Below are positions 1 to 11,625 of a stretch of 64,000 nucleotides of DNA, piece after piece. The notes below the pieces were generated by a model. That model made no database searches. It was given only the letters and a program-made list of their open reading frames with translations, and was not told where the DNA came from. Position numbers and translations under genes: made by a program. Source of the stretch: Haemonchus contortus (lineage: Eukaryota; Nematoda; Chromadorea; Rhabditida; Trichostrongylidae); NCBI GenBank assembly GCA_000469685.2, contig LS997567.1, positions 35,337,005 through 35,401,004 on the forward strand, read 5' to 3'. Numbering within the stretch: the first letter of the stretch is position 1; each line of letters opens with the position of its first letter.

Positions 1-109
1 AGACCAGTTTCGATCAATATTTTCGTTTCGCAAAAATACAAGACTTACTGCTCTCCATGGAATTACATCTAACCACAAACTCAGTGAAAACTCTTTTTAT
101 TGTTTTAAG

Positions 110-3100
110 CTGTTCCTGGACAGCGTTATGGACAACCTCTTACCAGCTGCTTGGCCATACTTAATGACAGTTTATAATACTAAGGAAGACGGTAGGTGAA
201 AAAAGAACCTAATCCAGTGCTCTATTTCTGATGTTGGTCTTATTGTTTTTGATAGTGTTCTTTGTTTTTTTTTTGTTAAACTAGCACGATTTATTGTGTA
301 TCCAGCCGATGTTGCATGGGGAATTATGGTCTCGTCGCGAATATACGGTCTTGCGTTCGGATGTTTTGCTTCTATATTCTTATCCAGAAGGCACGATCAC
401 AAATTCCCTGTCATGTTGGGTATGTCAACTGTGCTTAGTGTTGTTTTCTTATTTTTCTCTGCGCTCTTTATCTAAATTTGTAACCTTTACTTGAAACACA
501 ATCTCGTTCATCTTCTCTCTGAGTTTTCTCCTACTGAACAGAGATTGGGAAACCTTAACTCACCGTTTTCGTCCATAAAGGTGGAATACAACTAGCTCAG
601 GGGAACGTGGAAGTGGTGGTTCGACTGGTGAAGCGGCGAAACGAGCCATCTTTTACTTAATTTATTTATTGTCACTTGATTGCGTTTTTTCACATTATTT
701 AGTAAGCTCCACTAATTTCAATTGTTATATTAGGTTGATGCATAATTATTGCAGATTTTTTGAGGCTTTTTTCCCTCGATAGAAATCGGATATGGAATTC
801 AGGGTTTTTTTAGAAATGACTTGCTTGATTTCACCTACTAAATGTACTCAGAAAACCATCCACATATTCGCGAAATTCGGCTCTGCTACTTCGAGAAAGG
901 TTGGTAGGTGGCAGAGTCATTCCGCGACCTCAGTAACATTTCGGCGATGGAACAATCAGCCAAAGCTAACCAAGAAATGGGATCTGCTCCTAAATCTACC
1001 ATATTCACCAGCAGAAAGTTCTAAGGATTATCTCGTCAACCGTTCGCTGCAAAATGGCTAGGGAATAGAGCTTCCGTCGATTTGAATGACTTGATGGCCG
1101 ATGTCAAGGCGGGGATCGCTACCAAGGATGAAAACTTCTACGCTTTTGGAATCCGACTATCTAGCCAATGGGAAGCAGTGCTTGACGCAGATGGTGGATA
1201 GTTCCGGAGTGATTATTTGAACATGTTTTTGTTCAGTATTTTTATCGTTTCGTTAAATAAAATTTGTTGAAAAAAAATCCGCAATAATTATGCATCAACC
1301 TAATACTTTATTTATTGCAATTATTCAACATGTTTGTACTGAGCATTTTCACTGAACGTAGCCTGTCTTATAGTTAGACAGTTTCTCGAGAATTCAGTAG
1401 AACGGATGAACGAGCGCGATTAAGAACCAATACTTTTCTGTGAAAGTGGATAATCTGTGCCCGAGGAACCTGGAAAGATATGAGCAGTTGTTTGCGCAAT
1501 GGCATGTGCCTAAATTGTGCCCATCAGACCTGATCATCATCATATGGTTTTCGTTCTCACAAAGATCGTCCACCATCAGGTTGCGCGGAAATTACATATG
1601 CACTGAAAATCTCACAGTAGTGGAAATCTCTCCCAAGATTCCCAATTAGGCTTCAGATCAAGGGAACCATCCACGTTAACGCAAAACATATACAGCTACT
1701 TCTCCCCTGCTTATTTAACGGTGCTATAAGTGCTTATTTAAAAGTTAAAGGCACAGTTCACGGTAATTTTGGGTAACCCAAATGATGATGAAAAATGGAA
1801 GATAAAATGGGAAATAGTGCGATGAAGGCGAAGGAACTACATGAATCGGTGTTTCCAAAGTGATAAAAGGCTTCGAAAAACCGTTAAAAAGGGGGCTGGA
1901 CGAAAATGAGACCAGAACAATGAAGAAGAGTGCGGCGGTTGGACGAGCTGTACAATGTGGGTAAATTCGCACGTGTGGGTCATAGTGCAAATAGCTGACT
2001 ACGGTAAGCGGAAGTTCATTTACTTATAAGCATAAGTAAACAAAAAAACCTAGTAACAGCAAAAATAGCCTACCTTTTTCAGCCTCTTGGGGTAGGAAAC
2101 TAAATAGTGGATCGCGGCAGCAAAAAGAATAACAGAGGAAAAAAGAATATGAGAAAAACATCACTAGGACCATCACTAGCTTCTCGGCCCCCCACACATT
2201 CAGCTGATCGCCTCATCACTCGGCGATCACCTGATTCTGTGTGGGTCCTAGAACGAATAATTGCAACCGTATCGCCTCAACACTCGTCTGACGTGGCATC
2301 GATCGAAGAGCGGGAAATCCCTGCGAGCCAGCAACAGGGAATTATCGTGAACTGTGCAATTAGGAGAGCTAAAAGTGATCTGTTGAACACCTTTGTTGAT
2401 CATTCATGAGGCTTATTTATCTGCGTTCTGTAGAGACACTACTGTACTGGTATAACACCTAAGCGAAAGTAATGCTCACATCTTGATACCTTATAATAAT
2501 GGTCCACGTTATTCATTCAGTATTCAGTGACTGGGGTTCCATTGACATTTCTTCCACAATTTTAGTACCATTTTTAAGAAAGAAGCATATGCTGGTTAAG
2601 GAAGCGTGCTGGACCTTATTGGTATTCTTCTGACGTTATTCACGGTGAACGTCAAATTTGGCATGGTGGCAGCGACTATTGGCCGGTTCATCAACGGGTG
2701 CGGGCAAGGTATTGTGCAGGTGAGTACCAACAACAGCTCCTGGTAAAATGATGATGCAGTGCTGACTACGATAGAACCAGCAGCTTCTAAAAATAGTATT
2801 TAGACCTCCGGATCAGTCATGCTTACCGAGTTACCGCCACAAAAGCGTGGCATCGCTCTGGCCACATTGGTAGGTGATCGTTATATTTGCATTCCTTCAT
2901 ATCTGAAGTAGGCGGCGAAGAAGACGTTGCCATTTGACATGACAGTTTAACTGGTAATCTTCTATAAGTAATACTATTTTCCATTGAAGACTGTGTGGGC
3001 CTGTCTGGGTGAACTGGCTGGGATGGTGATCTCGCTGGAGGAACTGCTAGGACGTCCGTCAACTTGGCATATGGCTATGGGCTTTCCACTTATTTTTCTT

Positions 3101-6100
3101 ATACCTGCTCTCTGCGTTCTTGCACGAGCACCTCAAAGTCCTCGGTAGGTATACATAGAATTACTAAAACCAAAAAGATTCGTTGGGAAAATCTGAGAAC
3201 TCTAAACTCTAAGGTCTGGTATAGCGTTCAATCTGAATGCGGATTCAATACTGGCCTAAAATTAGAATTATAATACAATTCTGCTTTGCCATAGAGTAGA
3301 GTGATACTGACACCTGTATACTCTAAGAATGCCTACTTCAAAGATGAAAATCAACTGAAGAAACCGTTCTCACCAGGGATTTTTTGAAATTTTAAACGAC
3401 ATTTCGCTGATCGAATTTTGACTGAAAGCACAGCTCACGATTACGCTGTTTCTCAGTGCTATGTATTTACTATGTACGCACCAGCAGAGAAACCACGTCG
3501 GTCTCCACGTAACCAAAATAAGACGTTTTGGTGCGAAATAAAGTCTGGAATAGACGGAGCGCAGGGGCGCTACCCTCACAAACTCACTACTATTAGGATT
3601 CCGGCTCAGCGTATGGCACAGTTCAAGATAAAAATGGTTTCTGAGATTCCTCCACGGAATGAATCTGGGGCCCCCGCGTATGCCATATCTAGCACTATTA
3701 GGTCGTAAAACGGCCTAGTTAGGGAGTATAAAAGCTCAAAGATTGGCCCGTGTGTATCCTGGGACGAATTTCACTGGCATTGTAGAGGCTGCACCGATCA
3801 CAAGGGAACTCATGTAGGAAGTTCAAACAACTTGTTATGACCCATAGCGACAAAGAACGACAGCTCTGTACAGTTCTGGCTTGATGTAGTCAGTCTTTGT
3901 GCAATTGCAATAACTGAAATCTCGTCCTAACACCCCTTCCATATTATTTCCGTCATGGCAACCTCGCCCAACCTTTATTTTCCCTACTTGAGGAGCCATA
4001 TTCTTCTTGGCATCGCATTCTCCCGCTTTCTTCGCTATCGATGAACCATTCCCAATCTATACTTAGGCTTTTCGAATGAAAACGGATACCTCAAAATTAT
4101 CGTGAACTGTGCCTTTAGGCCCATTTTAGGCCTCTTTACCGTAATTCGCTATTCGCTCTCATTCCGTGTTCTGAGTATGAAAGAGAAAATTAGGCCTATG
4201 CTGATTAATTTTCATATCACAGGTTGCAGTGTTTTCTTAAACTAGAACCGAGCACGAAGTCGGTTGCATGAGGGAATAGAGTTAGGAAAACTGAATTTCA
4301 TTTGTGCGCTCACAAACAGATTACTTGGATGGTACTATATTGTTATTCATGCCACTGCAATAACAAAATAGCAACACAAGTCCATAGAATACTAATACAG
4401 GTATGCTTATATTTTCTGCGAACTTATGGAAATTCTTTCAGATTCCTAATTCTAGAAAATCGTGAAGAAGAAGCAAGAAAATCGATGTTATTCTACCAGG
4501 TGCTTTTGAAATACTTATGTAACATGAAAGGGAAAAACAGTGTTTCTGTCGTCACATGTGAATTTCATAGTTGGTGTTCTGTGGAAGGCGGGAATGCGGG
4601 CCCAAATTGAATACCGAAAGGAGCCAGTATTATCAAACTTCTTCACATCATTGTTATTATTATAAGTTCTTAATCAATTTACAAAACTCTACAAGGCTGA
4701 AAAAACATGGGTTAAATATTCCTTACAAATCTCTTGATCGAAGTTCGTCGTAATCTATGTTCGTTCCCAGTCAAATCACATTCCGAACATAGTGTCCCTT
4801 CGAAACTGGCGGGGCTTGTTCAAACAAATCACAGATTTTAGGAGACTGGATAAGCACTCAGTTGCAGAAAATTTTTTTACGCACTTCCTAAATAACTCTA
4901 CGACCCGGCCCTTAAGATAAGAATTGAGGAAAATCCTTCGAACGTGATTGTAACCTTATCTTTTTTACTTGAATGCCTACATAAGGGCTTTATTCAGGTT
5001 GTGGAAAAAATTGACGAGAACGGTAATGCCAGGAAGGAGGAGAAACTCGTGCCAGCAGAACCGCAACTGTCAACGCTTGCTATGGCTAAGGAAAGATTCA
5101 AAGTCAGTTTTTCAGTCTTGCAAACAATGGATACACCTCAATTTGAGTCTGGACTATGTATTATTTGGCTTTTACAAAGCTTTGCTTTTCTGGGTACCGA
5201 TTGCGGGGAGCGTTTGAGGTAAGACAAAGCTCCAGAAAAGAGCTGACAGAGAACGAGACAGAGAAGATAAGGTGATAAAAGATTCCCCATTGAAATGAAG
5301 TCGAAATTACGCACACTGCATTCCAGGTAATTCAACCAGTTTCCCATTCTCAGCGCTTAATTTCCTCTGGGGGTGACCACACTGCCATGAAATCGCCAGT
5401 TTAAGGATTCCTCATCGAAATGTTCATCATGTAGCTGAGCATTTCCCATTTCTTGTTCACCCCGAAGCTTGATACCGATACTTTTTTTATTAGTTGACTC
5501 TATAAGCTGTTAATATGTTGGACACACTACAAACTATTAGGGGAGCTTACTCAATGGGTGGTTGAATGGAGGCTGACTGAGCTTTAGTTCTAATTTGCGG
5601 CATGTTCTGAAATTACTGTAACGGGTTGAACCTCGAGTTGGAAATGGTCCTCGAAACCTGGAAATCACAAATTAGGGTGCGATTTCGACATTTCGAGATG
5701 AAGGACGAGATCCCATTGAAACCCGGCAGCGGACCTATGCAATGGCAAGCTTCGATGTGCCGTCGTGGACGCCTTACCCCTGATGTTATACCTCAAAGTG
5801 TTTTCCAATGATCTTATTGTACACGTATGCCCACGACGAGCGACATTAATTCCTACGCAATCACTGTGGTCACCAAATGAAGACTCGAAACTTTTCCTTC
5901 AGAAGACGCGATTGAACGCTATCGGTGGCGCCGATCGCGACGCGCTGTTTGGTCACTAGAACTCTTCGCTGTGCTAAGGTTCTGTTGTCACTTAGCCATA
6001 AATGAGCTTTGCCAAGCATTTAGTATTGGCTGCGCATTCTAGGAAAATACTCTCAGAAAAAAAGAAACCCTCTCGCTCCCAAAATCTCGACGGTCAGGGC

Positions 6101-9100
6101 ATAGTAGAAGCCCTGTTGCTGTCTTCAATGGCCTTCCCGCCTCTCGATCGATGTCACGCCAGACGAGTGTCGAGGCAATACAGTTTGCAATTATTTGTTC
6201 TGGGACCCACACACAATCAGACAGATCGCCAAGTGATGAGGCGTCTTCTCCCACTCTTTTTTCCTCTATTATTCTTTTTGCTGCCGCGATCCCCTTTTTA
6301 ATTTCCTACCTCAAAAGGCTGAAAAAGATAAACTACTTTTGCTGTTACTAGGGTTTTTTGTTTACATATGCTTATAAGTGAATGAATTTTGCTTACCGTA
6401 GTCAGTTATTTGCACCAGGACCCACACGTACGCAATGACGCACAGTGCGTAACTCGCCCAAACGCCCCACTCTTCTTCATTCTCCTGATCTCATTCTCGT
6501 CCAGCCCCCTTTTTAACGACTTTTCGAAGCTTTTTTTCACTTCGGGAACACCGATCCACGCAGTTCTTTCGCCTCCATCGCACTATTTTCCATCTTGTCT
6601 TCATTTTTCGTAATGATCTGGGTTACCCAAAATTATCGTGTACTGCCTTTGAGGTGTTCCAGGACTGCCAATGAAAAAAATTGCTAAATTGTGAACTATG
6701 ACATAAATGACTACAACAGTTGATCCATTTCAAACCAAAACATTCTTTTGCAGAGCGGCCAGTTCGTAAGGCCTCTTTTCTTGGCGTTGTTTGTGCAGAG
6801 CTTCGTTCATCTTGATGACTGGGTCTGTTGGGTGAACCTATACATTCTCTTGCTCTTACATAGATAAAAACCAATAACTGTTCAGCTCTGGATCTCATAC
6901 TCAACTCATATTTTTGGCAAATATGGTATGCCATCGGGTATGGCGCAACGCGCATCACTGCTGATGTCGTTGCCTCAAGCGGTAATCAGTATTGGCCTTC
7001 TAGCGTGAGTTTTCCATAAATTCGTCATCAGCTCAGCAGGTCTATAAACGCTTTTATACGAATCACTAAAATAAAATAGAGTAGTTCTCAAAAAGCAGTG
7101 GAAGCAGTACTGTCTGCTCCCCAGCCCTCTCTCGGTGAGGTGCGCGCCTTCACCTACAATGAGTGCCAACTATTATATTTTAATGGAAAGGGACGAACGG
7201 TGAAGAAAGGAGTGGCGAGCGGACTGTGTGCTCGAATCCCGCGCTCGTAGGCGGATGTGGGACCATTCGTGCGAAGTAGAATAGATTATTATGGCCAGCT
7301 TATCCTACTAATCTACTTTACTTCAAAATTGGACCCCAATAATAGGCGCTAAATTCGTCAGGCTAACTATGAATTTCGCCGCGCAATTTGCCGCGCGCAC
7401 CCAGAATCGCACAATTTCTCCGTTGCCCCTCGTACGCAGGTATGTGGCAGTCTTTTTGCGCGCGGCAGCTTACCGTAACCATCCTTTGAATGTTTGATTG
7501 TTGTTTGATTGTTACCCTTGTATTATAGTTGAAATTATAGCTGAGTTTGGGCGTATATCCTAATTTTCTTCGGAGCTGCTGCATCACAGGTGTATTGGTC
7601 AATCGAGTAACACCTTCAAACCCCTCATACACCCTCCCACTCACCCACTCAGGAGGGGGGAGGAGCAGACCAGCAGAATATTGGCACGCGTTGCCTTGCT
7701 CACGCTACTAACACCTTTTGAAAGAATTCTTCACCAATATGGAGCGTCAGGATGTTTGGTGAAGTCTGTAGCTATAGGAGGTGGGCACTCATCCCTAACT
7801 CCCACTTCCAGGTGGTGTAGTGGCAAGTGGCGCACTATATCACACGCACGGTCAGAGGTTCGAATCCCGGATCGATGCCCGCCCGGGCCAACCAAGCCCT
7901 CCATCCCTCCAGGGTCGATAAATTCGTACCAGACTCGTCTGGGAGGACTGAATTGTACATCGGCTGGCCACCGCAAGTCATTGTATAGGCCACATACACA
8001 CTCATTACGATTCTGAATGGAAGTCGAGTGCGGGGGCGCATCCCTCAGACGGGATTAATTAACGCCAAAAAAAACTTTATCCTTTATCCTTTATCACACT
8101 GTTCCTTCATATCTTTACCCTTTCCCACAATACATATATGCGAGAGGAAGCGCTTTCCCCTACACTGGATTTGAAAGTTTTATATCTGTGGTGATTCTGA
8201 GAAGCGAATCTTTCTAAAAAAAATTGAATTTAACTATTAAGGTGCTTCGAAAGCTTTAGTAGAAGATTTCTATTGTTAGTTCCAACTATCATGAGCGTTT
8301 TCATTGGCATATTTGCTATACTTGCTATTAATTTTGGAAGTGGTGAGTACAATCCTCGGCTTTAAGACTATTTGCTTCCGGGCCACTGCTGGTTTTATTG
8401 AAAATTATACTTGATCGCCTTTTATTTTAGTTTCGCTTGGTCTACCATTAGGAGCGACTTTGGCTATACTGGCTTCAATGGATCTCTCAGCTGCAGCTGT
8501 ATGCGGTGAAAGTGCCTATACAATTGTTCCCGAATTATTTCTCCCAAATGATAAAATACTTGGTACTGCTATCGTTGGCATTGCTCAGGTAGGCTCCTGG
8601 AGCATTTCGTACCCGTTTTGTTACGATTCTGAAGTACTTTTGTTCTCTCATTTCTCGAGTCAAATTTCAGAGGGGAAGCCTCAATGGGTAGAAAAATATC
8701 AGAAGTTGCTCCTCGTGCAGTACACGAAGTGAACTTGTCAGTGTGAAGCAGCCGTGGCTGGCATAAATGGGTCATTGCTTACCAAGGGGGAACGTCCGTT
8801 GCGTGCGTCCGCTGAAAGTAGGTCAACCCGCCTACTTCGCGCGCGGCGCACGCTACTGAGGTCTCGAGATGATAGAGATGATATCATAGCACCACAAATT
8901 GTCAGTGGAGCGAATGATTTGCACTACTCCATGTTATCTTCAATTTGATTTGACTGCCATGAAACGAGCGCAATTCGTATGCCCACTGACAACTGCGACA
9001 ACTGTCAAAGATCGCGGGCTGACACCCCGCGCGCGACGGCTGCGACGTGACCTAGTTCCGACGGACGCGCCAACGAAGCGCACCCCTTACCAAGAGCTCC

Positions 9101-10911
9101 AACAAGGCGGTAGTCCAATCCCAAAGCCCCATGAATGCCAGTTGCTACGCAGGCTTCAGATATCGCCACACCCATATTATATCGTTGGTGTTAGCGTTTC
9201 TGATCAAGAGGGCTTCAGGCTGTCCCATCATCTTAGACAAAGTGCCCATAGATTCTCCGTAGTGCCCAGAGGGCCAGGCATAGTCTCCAGGCCAAGTACT
9301 GACCATATATCGGGAACGATTGGATGCGACTAAAAAGCCAACGCCAACGAAGGACTCTTTTGAGTTCCTAAGTGCCAGAAAGTCTCGTAATGGGATTCAT
9401 ACGGAGCCATTACTAGAATAAGCGTCATGGCTGATGCCTGTGTAGATCGTTTCTTCACATGGAATTTCCTCATGTTATTTCGCTTTTGACAAGGAAGGTC
9501 TCGATTTTGAGTACACCGACCTTTGTCTGATGCAGTACACTGTGTATCATTTGCTCTGCACCCACACAAGAAGAAGCCTATCAGTTTGTGTTATATGAAA
9601 AGCATGCTCACATTGCACGACTCACCCTCACGAATCCTCCCATATGGGATCGGCGAACTGACTCAGTTTACAAAAATTTTAGGCGGTGATAAAAATCCAA
9701 CTGCCAAATTAAAGAATGTAACCTATGATAAGGACAGTTTCTGTCGCAAATGGCTCAACTTCCGCTCAATTCTGGCTTTGAGGCGCTTCGGTTCTGAATC
9801 TTACGACAAGGGAATAACTTTAGAGGCACAGTTCACGATACAAATGTTTTCTTAGAATGGTCAGTCAAAAGTTACCTGCGACCCACGAGAATGGCATATG
9901 GGATGCTGTCGGGTTGGAAAGCGGCCTAGATAGGGCGCAACAACGGCCAGAAGACCGGCTTCGTCGACGACGTCCCCATTCGAAGTCGGCCTCGTTTTCA
10001 CGGGGCTGTCGGACTGTGCCGTTCACAGGAGGCACACATAATGAAAATTTAAACGACTAATCGTAACCCATTGTCAAGTAAAAGGCAATTTTTCCATTTT
10101 CGGCATAGTTAGCCATTTCCTTGTGTACTTGCACCAACAGAAATCTCGTCCAAATACCCCTCCCATGAAATTTTCCTCATGATAATCTCGTACAACCCCT
10201 TATTTCCACGACGCTTGAGAGACCGAACACCTCACGAACTCTACCAATTTCTTCGCTCTCCTTACCATCGGAACGCTATTCTTGACTTTTTTTTCGATGT
10301 TCCAGTTGAGAAGGGTGACTCGATATTACCGTGAACGGTGTCTTCCAAAAACTATCCTTCTTTGACGTTTTTTATGTTATTTTTTTCCTTTTTTTATTAT
10401 TTTTCTTGTTTTGACTCATCTGGATGACTGGTAATTTCAGAACGTGTTTGGTGGTATTGTAACGGCTATTCTTTTAACGGCAGTTAACAAACTTGGAACT
10501 GCCCTGGTGTTGCTTCCCTTCATTACTGTTAATATTTTTTACGTTGCGATTAATTATATGTATCTGCCGGAAACGGGTAAAAAGACGGCCCTGGTAAGTT
10601 GAGCCTGTCTATTTCCATATCTTTTTACATTTCTTCTGATAATTCCTAATCATATATAATAAACAAATTAAGGAATAGAAATTCTTTTTCAGGAAGTTTC
10701 ACAGCAGTTTTCGGAGACCTTACCCGGTAAAGCTCTGTGCAGCAGTGTACGCCAGTTCTTTCACAGAATATGGAAAGAATTTTCGATTTCGACCAATATA
10801 CCTTTTCAAGCGTTTGTCGTGATAGCACAACTTTTTGGTATTTTCTTGACATTCCAGGCAGCCATTCATTTGTTTTGGGCAGTGACTTGTTACTTGGGTA
10901 ATTGTTACTAG
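110..10911 (+). CDS. SLC2/GLUT-like facilitative sugar transporter (5' partial, about 12 exons)
   Basis: This is a major facilitator superfamily transporter that should move a sugar or related solute across a membrane. Exons are read at 110-191 (open reading continues left to the window edge), 285-419, 2601-2719, 2804-2869, 2990-3144, 4442-4499, 4998 to about 5193 or 5218, 6886-7004, 8242-8342, 8431-8588, 10441-10593 and 10693-10911. Apart from the exon 7/8 join all phases agree. In order one sees a TM2 followed by SRRHDHK, GRFINGCGQG (TM4), ELPPQKRG, a TM6 ending APQSPR, then FLILENREEEA, the TM7 segment YSTHIFGKYG, SRRF, ESAYTIVPELF (TM10) and PETGKKT at the C-terminal border. These positions match GLUT landmarks, but several hallmarks are altered: SRR for GRR, and PETGKKT for PETKGRT. 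The phase of the exon at 4998 does not fit the next exon, so a microexon or an unusual splice is missing. The stop is TAG at 10909-10911. Confidence 0.8.
730..1303 (+). mobile_element. Short mariner deletion derivative in a transporter intron
   Basis: A 574-bp element is bounded by near-identical terminal inverted repeats of about 32 bp (TTAGGTTGATGCATAATTAT, then TGCRGATTTT) and flanked on both sides by TA, the mariner target duplication. Inside, + strand frames give mariner transposase pieces. The C-terminal end reads IASKDENFYAFGIRLSS-like in broken frames, followed by WEAVLDADGG. It is too short to encode a full transposase of about 340 residues, so it is an internally deleted copy that could only move with help from another element. 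Confidence 0.85.
1750..2357 (+). mobile_element. TIR element, family 'GGCACAGTTCACGATAATT', copy 1
   Basis: The left end GGCACAGTTCACGGTAATT and the right end AATTATCGTGAACTGTGC are inverted repeats of each other and bound about 608 bp. The same interior occurs reversed at 6111-6646: both carry a distinctive stretch near the GGGTTACCCAAA side and another near a TGTGGGTCCTAGAAC-like segment. No transposase is recognisable, so this looks like a non-autonomous DNA transposon. It lies in the 2.2-kb transporter intron together with the short mariner. Confidence 0.65.
3615..4113 (+). mobile_element. TIR element of the same end family, different interior (copy 3)
   Basis: The ends GGCACAGTTCAAGATAAAA and ATTATCGTGAACTGTGCC are inverted copies of the terminal motif seen at 1750-2357. 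The 499-bp interior differs from copies 1 and 2 but resembles 9825-10342: both hold a CTGAAATCTCGTCC or AGAAATCTCGTCC stretch followed by a pyrimidine-rich tract before the right end. No coding capacity is seen. It lies in the intron between transporter exons ending 3144 and starting 4442. Confidence 0.55.
6111..6646 (-). mobile_element. TIR element, inverted copy of 1750-2357 (copy 2)
   Basis: Reversed, this stretch repeats copy 1 over most of its length: both contain the segment decoding as DPHVR and SFSSSPLFN in one frame, and the segment with CTGTTGCTG near the far end. The right end at 6631-6646 (ATTATCGTGTACTGCC) is the family terminus. The left terminus is missing, because similarity stops at about 6111. 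It lies in the transporter intron upstream of the exon at 6886. Confidence 0.6.
7811..8098 (+). mobile_element. tRNA-derived SINE, family A, copy 1
   Basis: The first 70 bases look like a tRNA gene 5' half: an A-box-like GTGTAGTGGCAAGTGG at about 7816 and a B box GGTTCGAATCC at about 7858. A non-tRNA body of about 200 bases follows, sharing blocks such as GCCAACC, CATCGGCTGG, AAGTCATTGTAT and CAGACGGGATT with 10926-11222 and 47593-47800. The tail is a short tandem repeat, CTTTATC three times. This internal polymerase III promoter, body and simple tail arrangement defines a SINE. It sits in a transporter intron. Confidence 0.8.
9825..10342 (+). mobile_element. TIR element of the GGCACAGTTCACGATA end family (copy 4)
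   Basis: The left end GGCACAGTTCACGATA and the right end TATTACCGTGAACGGTGTC are related inverted repeats. The interior near the right end resembles 3615-4113 (AGAAATCTCGTCC, then a pyrimidine-rich tract). A second motif copy, GTGCCGTTCACAGGAGGCAC, lies inside at about 10016, which suggests a nested or rearranged copy. No transposase is seen. It lies just upstream of the transporter exon at 10441. Confidence 0.5.
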
Positions 10912-10925
10912 TATATTTTCATCTA

Positions 10926-11222
10926 AGTGGTATAGTGCCAAGTGGCGCATTATCAAACACACATGGTCACGGGTTCAAACCCCGGATCGATATCCGCCTA
11001 GGCCAACCGAACCTTCCATCCCTTCAGGGTCGGTTAATTAGTACCGGGCTCGTCTGGGAGGATAGAAGCTCTGACTTGTACATCGGCTGGTCATCATAAG
11101 TCATTGTATGGGCCACACACATACGCATTCAATCCGTCACTACGATCCTGAATGTGTGTCGAATATGGGGCGCATTGGTCAGACGGGATTTTAACACCAA
11201 AAAACTTTACCCTTTCATCCTT
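10926..11222 (+). mobile_element. tRNA-derived SINE, family A, copy 2, just past the transporter stop
   Basis: It is about 300 bases long and shares its layout and most sequence blocks with 7811-8098: an A-box-like GTGGTATAGTGCCAAGTGG, a B box GGGTTCAAACCCC, GCCAACC, CGTCTGGGAGGA, TACATCGGCTGG, AAGTCATTGTAT and CAGACGGGATT, then a decayed CTTTCATCCTTT tail. It begins only about 15 bases after the transporter stop codon, so it probably forms the transporter's 3' untranslated region or lies directly behind a very short one. Confidence 0.8.
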
Positions 11223-11426
11223 TGTACTTTCATTCATTTACAACTCTACGCGTGTTGTATTTTGTGCCCAAACAAGCAGTATGAGTGCAGGATCCGGGTT
11301 GTTCCGCTCAATAATCATTGTGCTAACTTCTATTGAGATTTCTAGTGTACTCAGATGTTACCGAGCGTAGATGATACTGATATTTCTCATGTAATGAATG
11401 TTTCGATCAAATTGTTTTGAGTTTGC

Positions 11427-11432
11427 TTTATT
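11427..11432 (-). terminator. Candidate polyadenylation signal AATAAA of the chitinase gene
   Basis: Read on the - strand this is AATAAA, about 194 bases after the chitinase stop codon. No nearer canonical signal was seen. The assignment is by position only. Confidence 0.45.
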
Positions 11433-11625
11433 AATACTGCGTTAAACAAACCAGTAACAATAAGTAATACTAGTGCTAGGACGAATATCAAGTGAAATCA
11501 ATGGAAAGACAAGCGGGGTGATCTGCTGAGCCCAAAGACACTAAAAAGCATAGGTAAAATCGAAAACTATATACAATAGTCGTGAAAATTGTTTGATTGA
11601 TAAAAGTAGGCAGTGGAAGTAGTAT

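Noticed and set aside
2566..2600. Apparent frameshift at the start of the third transporter exon, with a frame reading RKKHMLVKEACW upstream.
   Set aside because: Taking the acceptor at 2600 instead keeps the phase with exon 285-419 and gives a continuous TM3-TM4; the upstream frame is intron.
7811..11222. Possible tRNA genes suggested by GGTTCGAATCC-type B boxes.
   Set aside because: The 3' half of a tRNA (acceptor stem partner, T-loop closure) is absent and the flanking body is repeated with them, so these are SINEs.
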